Positions 28,525 to 38,797 of a DNA stretch of 64,000 nt are shown here, piece after piece. Position numbers and translations under genes: made by a program. Position 1 is the first letter of the stretch, and every line of letters begins with the position of its first letter. Below the pieces are notes generated by a model, which was not told the DNA's origin, did not search any database, and saw only the letters and a program-made list of their open reading frames with translations. The stretch is from Mesonia hippocampi (GTDB taxonomy: Bacteria; Bacteroidota; Bacteroidia; Flavobacteriales; Flavobacteriaceae), in contig NZ_JACIFO010000004.1 in the NCBI RefSeq assembly GCF_014197445.1, positions 62,001 through 126,000 on the forward strand. Direction: 5' to 3'.

Positions 28525-30207
28525 ATGATTTTCCCTTCCTATTTTAAGATATCACTACTCTTTTTCCTTTGTTATATTTCTGGAAACAGCCAAGAAATTA
28601 ACATAGAGCTTATGGGCAATTCTGACACTGAAACAAAATTACTTCAGCAGCATTTAAATTCGAATTCTTTTAAAAATTTTAAAATTTTAGAAGAAAAACT
28701 TCTACAAACGCAAAATCAATTAATTCAACAAGGATATATAAATATTGAACGAAGTGGTTTTATTAAAAAAAACGACTCGACCTATACTGAGAAATGGAAA
28801 CTTAACACTCCTATTAAAAACGCCCGCATAAAACACAACAATCTATTACATCAAGAACTCCTAAAAGAGCTAAACCATAAACACGACACCTTATATATAT
28901 ACACCAACTTTGAAGGCATTGAAAAATTGCTAAAAAAAATAAATGCATTCTATACAGAGAAAGGTTATGTTTTCCAAGAGGTAGGTTTATCTGAGATTAA
29001 CATAAAACAAGATTTGCTAGAAGCTCAACTAAAAATAAAACAACAGCAGCAACGAAAAGTGACTACTATAGAGCTTAAAGGATACGAAAGCTTCCCTAAA
29101 GCTTTTCTAAAATATAAATATAAAATTAAACCCGGTATTGTCTTTAATAAAGAACAAATCGCCAAACAGACCGAAAAAATAAACAGTCTAGGTTTTGCCT
29201 CGCAAATAAAACCTCCAGAAGTTCTATTTACAAAGGACTCTACTACCTTATACCTTTATTTAAAAAAGAAAAATGCGAATACTTTTGACGGTTTTATTGG
29301 TTTTACCAATTCTGAAGGTGATTTTCAATTAACAGGAAACGCCAACTTATTATTAAAAAATAATTTCAACGCAGGTGAAGAGCTCAATATACACTACCTT
29401 AATGATGGTAAATCACAAACACAATTCTCTGCCTCTGCAAAAATTCCATTTTTATTTAACAGCCCTATAGGGATTGCCGCAAACCTTAACATTACAAAAC
29501 AGGATAGTAGTTTTACCAACAACACTCAAGAAATAAAATTATCTTACCAAATAACTCCCTCTATACAAACCAGTATTGGCTATCGTGCAATTAGCTCGAA
29601 TAATCTTACAGAAAGTATCCTTATTCAAAATCAAGAAGATTTCAGCAAAACATTTGCCACCTTAAATTTAAACTACACACCAGCAAGTGCTACATCACTA
29701 ATTAAAGAACATAGCTATATAGAAGCATCTATAGGAGCTGGCAACAGCAGAACTAACAATAGTAAAAACAGACAAGTTTTTATCGAAGCGGCTGCCGCTC
29801 ACAGTTTCATATTAAATTCCCGAAACAGCATTCATCTACAAAACAACACCGCATACTTAGATAGCAAAAACTACCTTACAAATGAACTCTACCGATTTGG
29901 CGGCACAAATTCCCTACGTGGTTTTACAGAAAACCAACTATATGCTTCTTTCTACACAAGCTTACAAACCGAATATCGCTATTTATTAAATCCTAATATT
30001 TATATACATTCTATTATCGACTTCGCAAACTTTAGCAATGCAAGCGATAAAAAATTTAACAGAAATTATTATAGCCTAGGATTTGGACTAGGATTAAGGA
30101 ATAAACAAAGTTTATTAAAATTAAGTTTCGCCAACGGAATGCATGAAAATCAACCCTTTAACCTACAAAATACCATTGTTCACATAAGTTTAATAATAAA
30201 TTTTTAA
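28525..30207 (+). CDS. Omp85-superfamily outer-membrane barrel (BamA/TamA-like)
   Basis: 560 residues with a signal peptide (about 1-22). Residues 25-240 show alternating strand-helix units ending in GYVFQEVG and GLGFASQI-type segments, as in POTRA domains; the rest is a beta-barrel with the RFGGTNSLRGF motif that is diagnostic for the L6 loop of Omp85 proteins, and a final phenylalanine (SLIINF). Omp85 proteins insert or translocate proteins across the outer membrane. At 560 residues it is shorter than BamA, so a specialised paralogue is likely. It diverges from the rpsL promoter and precedes the SusCD pair by 123 bases; whether the two are functionally linked is unknown. Confidence 0.82.
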   Translation: MIFPSYFKISLLFFLCYISGNSQEINIELMGNSDTETKLLQQHLNSNSFKNFKILEEKLLQTQNQLIQQGYINIERSGFIKKNDSTYTEKWKLNTPIKNARIKHNNLLHQELLKELNHKHDTLYIYTNFEGIEKLLKKINAFYTEKGYVFQEVGLSEINIKQDLLEAQLKIKQQQQRKVTTIELKGYESFPKAFLKYKYKIKPGIVFNKEQIAKQTEKINSLGFASQIKPPEVLFTKDSTTLYLYLKKKNANTFDGFIGFTNSEGDFQLTGNANLLLKNNFNAGEELNIHYLNDGKSQTQFSASAKIPFLFNSPIGIAANLNITKQDSSFTNNTQEIKLSYQITPSIQTSIGYRAISSNNLTESILIQNQEDFSKTFATLNLNYTPASATSLIKEHSYIEASIGAGNSRTNNSKNRQVFIEAAAAHSFILNSRNSIHLQNNTAYLDSKNYLTNELYRFGGTNSLRGFTENQLYASFYTSLQTEYRYLLNPNIYIHSIIDFANFSNASDKKFNRNYYSLGFGLGLRNKQSLLKLSFANGMHENQPFNLQNTIVHISLIINF

Positions 30208-30330
30208 GATTAAGATAACCCTAAATAAGCCTTGTTTATTTTACCAACTTAGTGGTTTTAAGAGTAAATAGTTGCGAAACCCATTTTTTTTTTCGAGTTT
30301 TGAAATTGGCTAATTCAAATAAATTATACA

Positions 30331-33300
30331 ATGAGAACAAAATTTAGTGGAATTTTGACGCTACTCTTAGCGTTTGTTGTGCAAATCGGTTTTGCTCAAC
30401 AAAAAACAATTTCCGGTACGGTTACCGATGATTCGGGACTGCCGCTACCAGGAGTAAATGTTTTAATTAAGAATACCTCTTCGGGAACACAAACTGATTT
30501 TGACGGAAATTACTCCATCAGTGCGAATCAAGGAGATGTATTAGAATTTTCTTATGTTGGTTTCACCTCACAAGAAATAAAAGTTGGAGCTTCTAACAAC
30601 ATAAGCGTAAGCTTAAAAGCAGGAGAAGCACTTAAAGAAGTGATTGTTGTAGCTTATGGAGCTCAAGAAGAAAGGGCTTTAGTTGGCTCTGTAGTATCTT
30701 TAGACAACGAAGTGCTTGAAAAACAACAGCTAACCTCTGTAACTAGTGCAATACAAGGTAATGTACCGGGTGTAAATCTTATTACTTCTGGAGGTCAACC
30801 AGGTACAAATCCTACAATAAGAATTAGAGGAGTTGGCTCTATTAATGCTAGTGCAGACCCTCTTATCATTGTTGACGGATCTCCTTTTAACGGTAATATA
30901 AATGCCATTAGCCCTGACCAAGTAGAGTCGATGAACGTATTAAAAGATGCGGCATCTACAGCTCTATATGGATCAAGAGGAGCAAACGGTGTTATCGTTA
31001 TTACAACAAAAAAAGGAAGCTTTGATGCCCCTACAACATTAACCTTAAGCGCCGTAACTGGATTCTCTGATCCTGCTGTTAAATTGCACAATGTATTAGG
31101 CGCTGAAGATTATATGAAATATTATTGGGAAGCAAAAAGAAACGCCATAATGGATAATGGTGCAGATATGGCTACTGCTGGACAAAACGCTTCTAACCTC
31201 ATAATCTCAGAATTAGGGTACAACCCTTATAATGTTGCTACACCTATTGATGCCAATGGTAATTTAGTACCTGGTGCAAAATTACTATGGGATACAAATT
31301 GGGAAAATGAATTATTAAGAAAAGCAGCACTTAGAAAAGAATACGGGATGACTCTTTCTGGAGGTAGCGAAAAATCAAGATATTTCTTATCTGCCAATTA
31401 TCTAGACCAAGAAGGATCTGTAAAAGAATCTGGTTTTGAAAGAATCACCACCAGATTAAATTTAGAATCTAAAGTTACCGACTGGTTAGAAATAGGTTTA
31501 AACTCATCTATGAGCTTATCTGAGCAAAAGTTCCCTACACAATCAGGAAACGCTTACCAAAGTAGTATTCAATGGATTTATAATGTTGCATCTATATACC
31601 CATTATACGAAAGAGATGCAAATGGAGGCATAGTAAGAGATAACTTAGGGAATCCTGTTTATGATTATGGAAGTAGCAGGCCTGTCTTTTCTAACGAAAA
31701 TGCAGTTGGATCTCTATACAACTATTCTACAAAATACAAAAGAAGTAACTTTAATATAAACGGATTTGCTAAAGTAAACATTACAGATTACTTATCGTTT
31801 AAAACAAACCTATCATACGAAAATTATCTTTATGATCATTTTGACTATGCCAATAGCGAAGTTGGGTACGCTTCTAATGTTAACGGTCGTATCACACAAG
31901 ATAGAAACATAACTACAACAACCAACTTTATAAATAGCTTAAACTTCAAAAAAACATTTGGAGACCATACAATTGGCGCTGACGCTATCTTTGAAGCTTA
32001 TGAAAAAGAGTATGACCGTTTCGGTGCTCAAGGAGAAGGTTTCTTACCAGATTACCGCTTCTTAGTAGGAAGAACATCTCCAACAGATGCTATCGGATAT
32101 GTTAACAAAGAAAGACTTGTAGGTTATTTAGGAAGACTTACCTATAGCTATAAAGATAAATACTATGTTGAAGGTTCTTACCGTAGAGATGGTTCTACCA
32201 AATTTGCTAAAGAATCTAGATGGGGAGACTTCTTTTCTGTAGGAGGAGGTTGGATAATATCCGAAGAGAACTTCTTAAAAAACAATTCTACAATAAACTT
32301 CTTAAAGCTTAGAGCTTCATACGGAGAGCTTGGTAACAACAACATATTAGACAGCAATCTTAATGAATTATACTTCCCTTACTTACAAGCTTATGAAGTA
32401 GGATATCCTAACGGGTCTAATATTGGTGTATATTTAGGCGGAGCTGCAAACCCTAGACTATCATGGGAAAAAACAGCCCTAACAAGTGCCGCACTAGAGT
32501 TTGGATTATTTGATAACAGAATAGATGGTACTATCGAATACTATAACAAAAAATCTATAGACCTTATATACAATCAACCAACCGCACCATCAACTGGTTA
32601 TGAAGAAATCACAACAAACGTTGGATCATTACGAAACTATGGATGGGAATTTAGTGTAAATACATTAAATATAGATAGTGAAAACTTTAAATGGAGAACT
32701 GGTTTAAACTTTTCTTTAGATAATAATGAAATCACTGAGTTAACACAGCAATCGTTTATAAATGGCACTAAACGTTGGGAAGAAGGAAAATCTCTTTATG
32801 ATTTCTATATGCAAGAATGGGCAGGTGTAAACCCTGACAATGGAAATGCACAATGGAACCAATATTATCACGATGCCAATAATAACGGACAAGTAGATGT
32901 TGGAGAAGGAATATTTGATTTAGAGGAATGGAAGTACAACAACCCTACATTAGCAAATCAGGTTAGTCAGACTACGACAGAAAACTATGAAGATGCTACA
33001 AAAAAATATGTTGATGGTTCATCTCTTCCAGACATCATAGGAGGTTTCTCTACTAGTTTTGAATATAAAAATTTCGATCTTAGTGCTTTATTCAACTTTA
33101 GCTTTGGAGCAAAAGTATACGACAACTCATATGCTAGCTTAATGTCTGGTTTACAAAGAGCAGGTTTCCAAGGTTCAACAGACTTAGAAAACAGATGGCA
33201 ACAACCAGGAGACATTACTAACGTCCCTAGGTTACTAGCTGCTCAAAACCAGTCTAACTCGAGATCTACTAGATTCTTATACGACAATGACTATATCCGT

Positions 33301-33510
33301 CTAAAAGCCTTAACACTAGGATACAACCTTCCTATTGACGCAATAGAAGATATAGGACTAAGTAAAGTTAGAGTTTACTTAAGAGGAGATAACTTATGGA
33401 CATACCAAACACATGATGGAATAGATCCAGAACAAAGCATCTCTGGAGTTACCGATAGTAGATCTTCTATCTTAAGAACTATTTCTTTCGGAATAAATAT
33501 CCAACTTTAA
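30331..33510 (+). CDS. SusC/RagA family TonB-linked outer membrane protein
   Basis: 1059 residues: signal peptide (1-22), CarboxypepD_reg-like domain (about 25-100, ISGTVTDDSGLPLPGVNVLI), TonB-box region, plug domain (about 110-230, with LIIVDGSPFN and STALYGSRGANGVIVITTK) and a 22-strand barrel with a long final segment. It imports a bound nutrient across the outer membrane together with the SusD lipoprotein encoded 11 bases downstream. No glycoside hydrolase, peptidase or regulator is near, so the substrate cannot be told. The 123-base gap before it has no clear -7 element; a weak AAATAA/TTATTT repeat (30223-30242) is all I see. Confidence 0.97.
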   Translation: MRTKFSGILTLLLAFVVQIGFAQQKTISGTVTDDSGLPLPGVNVLIKNTSSGTQTDFDGNYSISANQGDVLEFSYVGFTSQEIKVGASNNISVSLKAGEALKEVIVVAYGAQEERALVGSVVSLDNEVLEKQQLTSVTSAIQGNVPGVNLITSGGQPGTNPTIRIRGVGSINASADPLIIVDGSPFNGNINAISPDQVESMNVLKDAASTALYGSRGANGVIVITTKKGSFDAPTTLTLSAVTGFSDPAVKLHNVLGAEDYMKYYWEAKRNAIMDNGADMATAGQNASNLIISELGYNPYNVATPIDANGNLVPGAKLLWDTNWENELLRKAALRKEYGMTLSGGSEKSRYFLSANYLDQEGSVKESGFERITTRLNLESKVTDWLEIGLNSSMSLSEQKFPTQSGNAYQSSIQWIYNVASIYPLYERDANGGIVRDNLGNPVYDYGSSRPVFSNENAVGSLYNYSTKYKRSNFNINGFAKVNITDYLSFKTNLSYENYLYDHFDYANSEVGYASNVNGRITQDRNITTTTNFINSLNFKKTFGDHTIGADAIFEAYEKEYDRFGAQGEGFLPDYRFLVGRTSPTDAIGYVNKERLVGYLGRLTYSYKDKYYVEGSYRRDGSTKFAKESRWGDFFSVGGGWIISEENFLKNNSTINFLKLRASYGELGNNNILDSNLNELYFPYLQAYEVGYPNGSNIGVYLGGAANPRLSWEKTALTSAALEFGLFDNRIDGTIEYYNKKSIDLIYNQPTAPSTGYEEITTNVGSLRNYGWEFSVNTLNIDSENFKWRTGLNFSLDNNEITELTQQSFINGTKRWEEGKSLYDFYMQEWAGVNPDNGNAQWNQYYHDANNNGQVDVGEGIFDLEEWKYNNPTLANQVSQTTTENYEDATKKYVDGSSLPDIIGGFSTSFEYKNFDLSALFNFSFGAKVYDNSYASLMSGLQRAGFQGSTDLENRWQQPGDITNVPRLLAAQNQSNSRSTRFLYDNDYIRLKALTLGYNLPIDAIEDIGLSKVRVYLRGDNLWTYQTHDGIDPEQSISGVTDSRSSILRTISFGINIQL

Positions 33511-33521
33511 AAAAAAATAAC

Positions 33522-34943
33522 ATGAAAAATTACATATATAAAATTGCAATTGCAGCAACACTTGGCTTAAGTTTTGTCGCATGTTCAGATGATTTTTTAG
33601 ATGACCCAAAACCTTCAGATGTTGTTTCTGAAGATGTTGTCTTTGCAACCCGAGGAGGAGCAGAAACCTTTATGTCTGGTATTATCCGTAATACAAGAGG
33701 TCAATACGTTGCAAATGCTCATGATGCGGGAGGATTAAATTCTATCTATTATGCTCGAACTGTAAAAGGAAATGATATTATACAAGCGCCAACTTGGTTT
33801 CTTTCCGATTATGCACATGAAAACAGAGAGGCTAACTACAGAAGAACTTCTTTTACCTGGAGGTTTTCGTATGAAATAATCAACCAGCTTAATGTGTTTA
33901 TCGAAGGAGTAGAAAACTCTCAACTAAGTGAAGAAGACAAGAATAACCTAAAAGGACAAGGTTTAGCAATGAGAGCTTTCTATTATTTCCAGCTTGCCTT
34001 AGAATTCCAACACACGTATACTTACGACTCTTCTTTACCTACACTTCCTATCTATAAAAAGACTAATGAAGATGCGAAAGATTTATCTACAATGCAGGAA
34101 GTTTATGATTTTATCATAGATGACCTCACAACAGCTATTCCTTTATTAGACGAAAGCAGATTAGATAAATCTTACATAAATGTAAACGTAGCAAACGCTA
34201 TACTTGCTAGAGTTTACCAAACAACTCATAATTGGCAAGGCGTAGAAGCTGCAGCAAATGCTGCTTATGGTGGCTCTCCTAGCGCGGTTCTAGCTCCTAG
34301 CACCTATGCCTCAGGCTTTAATGACATGAGTAACACAGAATGGATATGGGGTCTTGCTCAATATTCAGACCAGTCTAATTATTACTACGGAGCTCCCGCA
34401 GCTCAAGCCGATCATCAAAACCCTTCTTATAATGGCACCTATATTAACGCTAACTTTGTGAATAAATTTAGCAACTCTGATGTACGTAAATTATTTGCCA
34501 CAAAAGGAACTGCTGGTACTTGGCAAGAATTTGTTACAACAAAGTTCACATTTACTTTCGATGCAGATGTTGCCTTAATAAGAACCCCTGAAATGATCTT
34601 AGCAGAAGCAGAAGCGATAAACAGACAAGGAGGAAGAGACACCGAAGCTCAAAATTTACTTTTTGCCGTTCAATCAAGTAGAGATCCAAATGCTGTAGCA
34701 TCAGGAAATACAGGAGATGCTCTATTAGACGAAATCCTTCTAGAAAGACGTAAAGAACTATATGGAGAAATGGGTGTAGAGTGGTTTGATGCAAAACGCT
34801 ACAGAAAAGGTATAACTCGTGATAGCAACCACCGAGTTGTAGTAGATTTAACTCCAGATGACGTTAAGTTTATTTTAAAAATACCTCAAGTTGAAATTGA
34901 TTCAAACGATAATTTTGACGCAAGTGTTAATGCAAATAAATAA
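33522..34943 (+). CDS. SusD/RagB family surface lipoprotein
   Basis: 473 residues with a lipoprotein signal (lipobox SFVACS, cysteine near residue 21) followed by acidic SDDFLDDPKP, the kind of sequence that directs lipoproteins to the cell surface in Bacteroidota. The rest is the helical TPR-rich SusD fold with the C-terminal LLDEILLERRKELYGEMGVEW that is typical of RagB/SusD proteins. It caps the SusC channel and binds the ligand. Cotranscribed with the SusC gene; a strong terminator follows. Confidence 0.97.
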   Translation: MKNYIYKIAIAATLGLSFVACSDDFLDDPKPSDVVSEDVVFATRGGAETFMSGIIRNTRGQYVANAHDAGGLNSIYYARTVKGNDIIQAPTWFLSDYAHENREANYRRTSFTWRFSYEIINQLNVFIEGVENSQLSEEDKNNLKGQGLAMRAFYYFQLALEFQHTYTYDSSLPTLPIYKKTNEDAKDLSTMQEVYDFIIDDLTTAIPLLDESRLDKSYINVNVANAILARVYQTTHNWQGVEAAANAAYGGSPSAVLAPSTYASGFNDMSNTEWIWGLAQYSDQSNYYYGAPAAQADHQNPSYNGTYINANFVNKFSNSDVRKLFATKGTAGTWQEFVTTKFTFTFDADVALIRTPEMILAEAEAINRQGGRDTEAQNLLFAVQSSRDPNAVASGNTGDALLDEILLERRKELYGEMGVEWFDAKRYRKGITRDSNHRVVVDLTPDDVKFILKIPQVEIDSNDNFDASVNANK

Positions 34944-34967
34944 TCTCACATTCATTAAGTTCTAAAC

Positions 34968-34995
34968 AAAACCACCCTAATTGGGTGGTTTTTTT
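34968..34995 (+). terminator. Rho-independent terminator after the SusCD pair
   Basis: AAAACCACCC (34968-34977), loop TAATT and GGGTGGTTTT (34983-34992), then further T. A classic 10-base-pair hairpin plus T-run, 24 bases after the SusD stop and before rlmB. Confidence 0.93.
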
Positions 34996-35008
34996 ATACC
35001 TTTACCCC

Positions 35009-35743
35009 ATGGAAAACAAACAAATCACTTACGGTATTCACGCCACCCTTGAAGCGTTGAAATCTGAACAAGAAATCGATAAAATTTTTATTCAGAAAGA
35101 ACTAAAAAGTCAGCCGATAAAAGACATAGAACACTTGGCAAAAAAAGCTAATATTCCGGTATCCTATGTTCCTATTCAAAAACTAAACAGGCTAACAAAA
35201 GAAAATCACCAAGGAGTTGTTGCCAATATTTCGCCAATAAAATTTATAAGCATCGAAACACTTTTAGAAACCAGTTTTCAAAACAAAGAAAACCCTGTTT
35301 TTATTGTTTTAGATGAATTGACCGATGTTAGAAATGTAGGAGCCATAATCCGTACTGCCGAATGTACAGGCGTAAGCGGAATAATAATTCCTAAACAAGG
35401 TGGAGCAGCTATAAATGCGCAAACCATAAAAACTTCTGCCGGAGCCATCTTTAACATGCCTGTATGTAAAGTAGACCATATAAAAGATGCGCTGTTTTAC
35501 TTACAATCATACCAAGTAGAAACCCTTGCTGCCACCGAAAAAACAGAAAATACCGTTTATGATATAGACCTAAAAAAACCCTTGGCTATTATTATGGGAA
35601 GCGAAGGCAAAGGAGTCTCTAAAACCATATTAAGTATGGCAAACCATAAGGCTAAACTCCCTATGCTCGGAGAGATCTCTTCCTTAAATGTATCTGTTGC
35701 TTGTGGTGTTTTTCTATATGAAATTGTTCGCCAACGACTTTAA
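35009..35743 (+). CDS. rlmB: 23S rRNA (guanosine-2'-O)-methyltransferase RlmB
   Basis: 244 residues of the SpoU/TrmH (SPOUT) family: N-terminal substrate-binding domain (about 1-80) and a knotted SAM-binding domain with LDELTDVRNVGAIIRTAEC, IIMGSEGKGVS and SLNVSVACGVFLYE. It methylates G2251 of 23S rRNA in relatives. ATG 35009 is chosen; an upstream GTG-initiated frame starting at 34985 would begin inside the terminator T-run. Its TAA interlocks with the stop of the convergent rhomboid gene in TTAA. Confidence 0.93.
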   Translation: MENKQITYGIHATLEALKSEQEIDKIFIQKELKSQPIKDIEHLAKKANIPVSYVPIQKLNRLTKENHQGVVANISPIKFISIETLLETSFQNKENPVFIVLDELTDVRNVGAIIRTAECTGVSGIIIPKQGGAAINAQTIKTSAGAIFNMPVCKVDHIKDALFYLQSYQVETLAATEKTENTVYDIDLKKPLAIIMGSEGKGVSKTILSMANHKAKLPMLGEISSLNVSVACGVFLYEIVRQRL

Positions 35744-36537
35744 TCTGAATGTTTATCACCTTTAGTTTTTTGCCGTAAGCAATACACAATTCTTGGAGGA
35801 GAAACTTTAGTATCATCCATAGTAGTAATATCGGTTGTAGTTTCTTCGCCTTGAGGATAAAGCTCTGAAGACGGAATAAAGTTTCCGTCTTTATCAAAAT
35901 GACGCATAAACTCATCCTCTTCATCATTAAAATTTGCTTCCTCCCAAGTATATTTTTTCTGGGGCAACTGGTATTTCTTATACAGTAATGCCAACAACAC
36001 ACCTGCTATAAAGCCTCCCAAATGTCCTTCCCAAGAAATCCCTTCTCGTCCAGGTAAAATTCCCCAAACAAAACTCCCATAAAAGAAAACAACAACCAAG
36101 CTTAAAGCCATTAACCGGTAATGCTTAGACCATATTCCTTTAAAAAATAAAAAACTAGCCAACCCATAAACTATTCCACTAGCGCCTATGTGCGTACTAT
36201 AACTTTCGCCAATAAACCATATAAAAGCACCCGAAAACAACCAACTTCCTATTAAAACAGCGGCGGCCAATTTCCTGTAAAAGTAAAACAGACTGAAACT
36301 AAGTAAAAAAATAGGAATTGTATTACTATACAAATGCTCTATACTACCATGAATAAACGGTGAAAAAACAATACCCCTCAAGCCTGTTATACTACGCGGC
36401 TGTACCCCATAAGGATTTAGAAACAATCCAAAACGTATTTCTGCCCAATAAACCAACCAAATTACTAAAACAGCAAGTAAAGGTATCCCTATGGTTTTTA
36501 TATCTATTTTAAAAAATAAATCTTTTTTCGATTTCAT
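35740..36537 (-). CDS. Rhomboid family intramembrane serine protease
   Basis: 265 residues with about six membrane segments. The catalytic serine is in GASGIVYGL and the histidine in GHLGGFIAG; the N-terminal part has the EHLYSNT and PIF segments of the family, so the protease looks intact. A cytosolic tail of about 65 acidic residues with a TEE/DDT-rich end follows. Start ATG 36537 is preferred; an upstream in-frame codon at 36579 would add a hydrophobic stretch of 14 residues that is less typical. It is divergent from rarA and convergent with rlmB. Confidence 0.88.
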   Translation of the reverse strand: MKSKKDLFFKIDIKTIGIPLLAVLVIWLVYWAEIRFGLFLNPYGVQPRSITGLRGIVFSPFIHGSIEHLYSNTIPIFLLSFSLFYFYRKLAAAVLIGSWLFSGAFIWFIGESYSTHIGASGIVYGLASFLFFKGIWSKHYRLMALSLVVVFFYGSFVWGILPGREGISWEGHLGGFIAGVLLALLYKKYQLPQKKYTWEEANFNDEEDEFMRHFDKDGNFIPSSELYPQGEETTTDITTMDDTKVSPPRIVYCLRQKTKGDKHSD

Positions 36538-36686
36538 ATACATTAAGTATACAAAAAGATAGCCAAAAATAATAACCACGAAATAATGGCAGTTATTATT
36601 TCCTATATTAGGAATTAAAGTAATGCTTATAATTACTCCTATTTACTATTTTATAGAAATAGAATTATCTTTACAAAAAAATAAAC

Positions 36687-37964
36687 ATGCAACAACCTTT
36701 AGCAGAAAGGCTACGTCCAAAATCGTTAGGTGATTATGTCAGCCAAGCACATCTAATAGGAAAAAATGGAGCTTTACGCCAACAAATAGAACGCGGGGTA
36801 ATCCCTTCACTAATTCTTTGGGGGCCTCCAGGTGTTGGCAAAACTACACTGGCTACTATTATCGCAAATACTACCGATAGGCCTTTTTTTACCTTAAGTG
36901 CAATTAATAGCGGTGTAAAAGATGTTAGGGAGGTAATCGAGAAGGCAAAGAAGCAAGACGGTTTATTTACGGTTAAAAATCCTATTTTATTTATTGATGA
37001 GATACATAGGTTTTCAAAATCTCAGCAAGACTCGCTGCTTGGAGCTGTAGAGAAAGGTTGGGTTACCTTAATTGGTGCCACTACAGAGAATCCTAGTTTT
37101 GAAGTTATTCCGGCATTATTATCACGATGTCAAGTGTACACACTTAACGAATTTAGTAAAAATGATTTATTAGATTTATTAGAAAGAGCCATAGCTAAAG
37201 ATGAGTTTTTACAGAAAAAACGTATCACGCTTAAAGAAACAGATGCCTTATTAAGGCTTAGTGGCGGAGATGCTCGAAAACTTTTAAATATTTTTGAATT
37301 ACTTGTAAATGCTGTTAATACCAACACTGTTGTTATTACCAATAAATTAGTAACTGAAAAAGTACAACAAAACACCGTACGTTATGACAAAACTGGCGAA
37401 CAACACTATGACATCATTTCTGCTTTTATAAAATCTATCCGCGGAAGCGACCCCAATGCAGCTGTATATTGGCTTGCCCGAATGATAGAAGGCGGAGAAG
37501 ATATTAAGTTTATTGCCCGAAGAATGATTATTTCTGCAAGTGAAGATATAGGTCTTGCAAATCCTACCGCACTCATTATGGCAAATAACACATTTCAAGC
37601 GGTTACCACGATTGGCTACCCCGAAGCAAGAATTATTTTAAGCCAATGTGCTATTTATTTAGCTACTTCTCCAAAAAGTAATGCAGCTTATATGGCTATT
37701 AATCATGCGCAACAACTGGTAAAACAAACAGGTGATTTATCTGTGCCTATTGCGTTAAGAAATGCCCCCACAAAGCTTATGAAAGATTTAGGTTACGGTA
37801 ACGAGTATAAATACGCTCACGATTTCCCTAATAATTTCGTACAGCAAAATTACCTACCCTCAGAAATAGAAAATACGAAACTCTATATTCCTGGAAACAA
37901 TAAAAAAGAGCATTTATATTTACAAGATTTACAAAAAAAATGGAAAGGAAAATACAATTATTAA
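36687..37964 (+). CDS. rarA: Replication-associated recombination protein RarA (AAA+ ATPase)
   Basis: 425 residues. Walker A GPPGVGKTT (about 46-54), Walker B LFIDEIHRF, sensor 1 GATTENPSFEV and the C-terminal tetramerisation domain with EDIGLANPTALI and PEARIILSQCAIYLA. RarA acts at stalled replication forks and gaps with SSB. TATCTTTA (36667-36674) upstream is a near match to the -7 element. Its TAA interlocks in TTAA with the stop of the convergent gene. Confidence 0.96.
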   Translation: MQQPLAERLRPKSLGDYVSQAHLIGKNGALRQQIERGVIPSLILWGPPGVGKTTLATIIANTTDRPFFTLSAINSGVKDVREVIEKAKKQDGLFTVKNPILFIDEIHRFSKSQQDSLLGAVEKGWVTLIGATTENPSFEVIPALLSRCQVYTLNEFSKNDLLDLLERAIAKDEFLQKKRITLKETDALLRLSGGDARKLLNIFELLVNAVNTNTVVITNKLVTEKVQQNTVRYDKTGEQHYDIISAFIKSIRGSDPNAAVYWLARMIEGGEDIKFIARRMIISASEDIGLANPTALIMANNTFQAVTTIGYPEARIILSQCAIYLATSPKSNAAYMAINHAQQLVKQTGDLSVPIALRNAPTKLMKDLGYGNEYKYAHDFPNNFVQQNYLPSEIENTKLYIPGNNKKEHLYLQDLQKKWKGKYNY

Positions 37965-38797
37965 TCTGCCATTAACCCATAAATAATATGTTGTAACTTC
38001 CCTATAGCAGTATCAAAATAAGTGACTTTTAAATTATTATTGGTGGTTATTTTTAATGTCCCATTTATGCTTTCTGAATTGTATAAAAAATCACCATCGG
38101 TAGGGCTAATAAAAGCGTAACGTTTTTGATTTTCGCCTTCTTCGAGTATAAAACCTGCTTCTATCTTCCTTAAGGTATAGGTTTGGTTATTATATCGATA
38201 CTTCCGCCCTGCCAACGCTTCTAATGTTTTAGATTTTACAGGTAATTGCGCTGCTTCACTATTTTTATGGTCATTTTTTTCCACAACAGCAACCGAAGTG
38301 TTTATTTGCAAACCATTGCTTCCATTATACTCGTAAGCTGTATTCTCTAAATCTGCAAAAGCTTTACGCAAGGCTTCTTGATAAGCCTCTTTGTAATCTT
38401 TTTCTCTGCTAGAACCAAAACCTGTTTCGTAAACAACTTCTTCATGGCAATTTTTTAAGACAAGTTTTACTTTTGTTACAAAAGAGAACATGGTAACTTC
38501 TGTTCCTTCCAAACTTGCATACAACGCGCTACACGGATTAAGACGAATTTCAGGAACTTCTCCCTTACGCACTTCTACATCCATATAAGTAGTAAAACCT
38601 TTTTGGCTAAGTAAATGCTTGGTTAATGAATTTAATAAGTACTGATTTTTTTCTGAAAGCAGTTTAAACTCTATCGGTACTACAACATTTTTATAATTAT
38701 TCAGCATGTCTTTTGCTGCAGATTCACCTTGCGAAAAACCAGAAAAACTTATCGTAAATACACTTATTGCTACTAGTAAATGTGTTATCTGTTTCAT
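37961..38797 (-). CDS. Exported protein of unknown function
   Basis: 278 residues with a signal peptide (MKQITHLLVAISVFTISFSG, cleavage after GFSQ) and no lipobox cysteine. I do not recognise a family. Residues 30-160 resemble a secreted alpha/beta domain (VVVPIEFKLLSEKNQYLL, then EALRKAFADLENTAYEY); residues 195-278 look like a separate beta domain (KYRYNNQTYTLRKIEAGF). The start codon overlaps the stop of the HAD gene as TAATG, so it is the last gene of the radC-DUF7033-HAD operon. No function is proposed. Confidence 0.85.
   Translation of the reverse strand: MKQITHLLVAISVFTISFSGFSQGESAAKDMLNNYKNVVVPIEFKLLSEKNQYLLNSLTKHLLSQKGFTTYMDVEVRKGEVPEIRLNPCSALYASLEGTEVTMFSFVTKVKLVLKNCHEEVVYETGFGSSREKDYKEAYQEALRKAFADLENTAYEYNGSNGLQINTSVAVVEKNDHKNSEAAQLPVKSKTLEALAGRKYRYNNQTYTLRKIEAGFILEEGENQKRYAFISPTDGDFLYNSESINGTLKITTNNNLKVTYFDTAIGKLQHIIYGLMAD

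Noticed and set aside
30283-30292. A T-run before the SusC gene as a terminator
   Set aside because: There is no hairpin directly before it; it is just a homopolymer tract.
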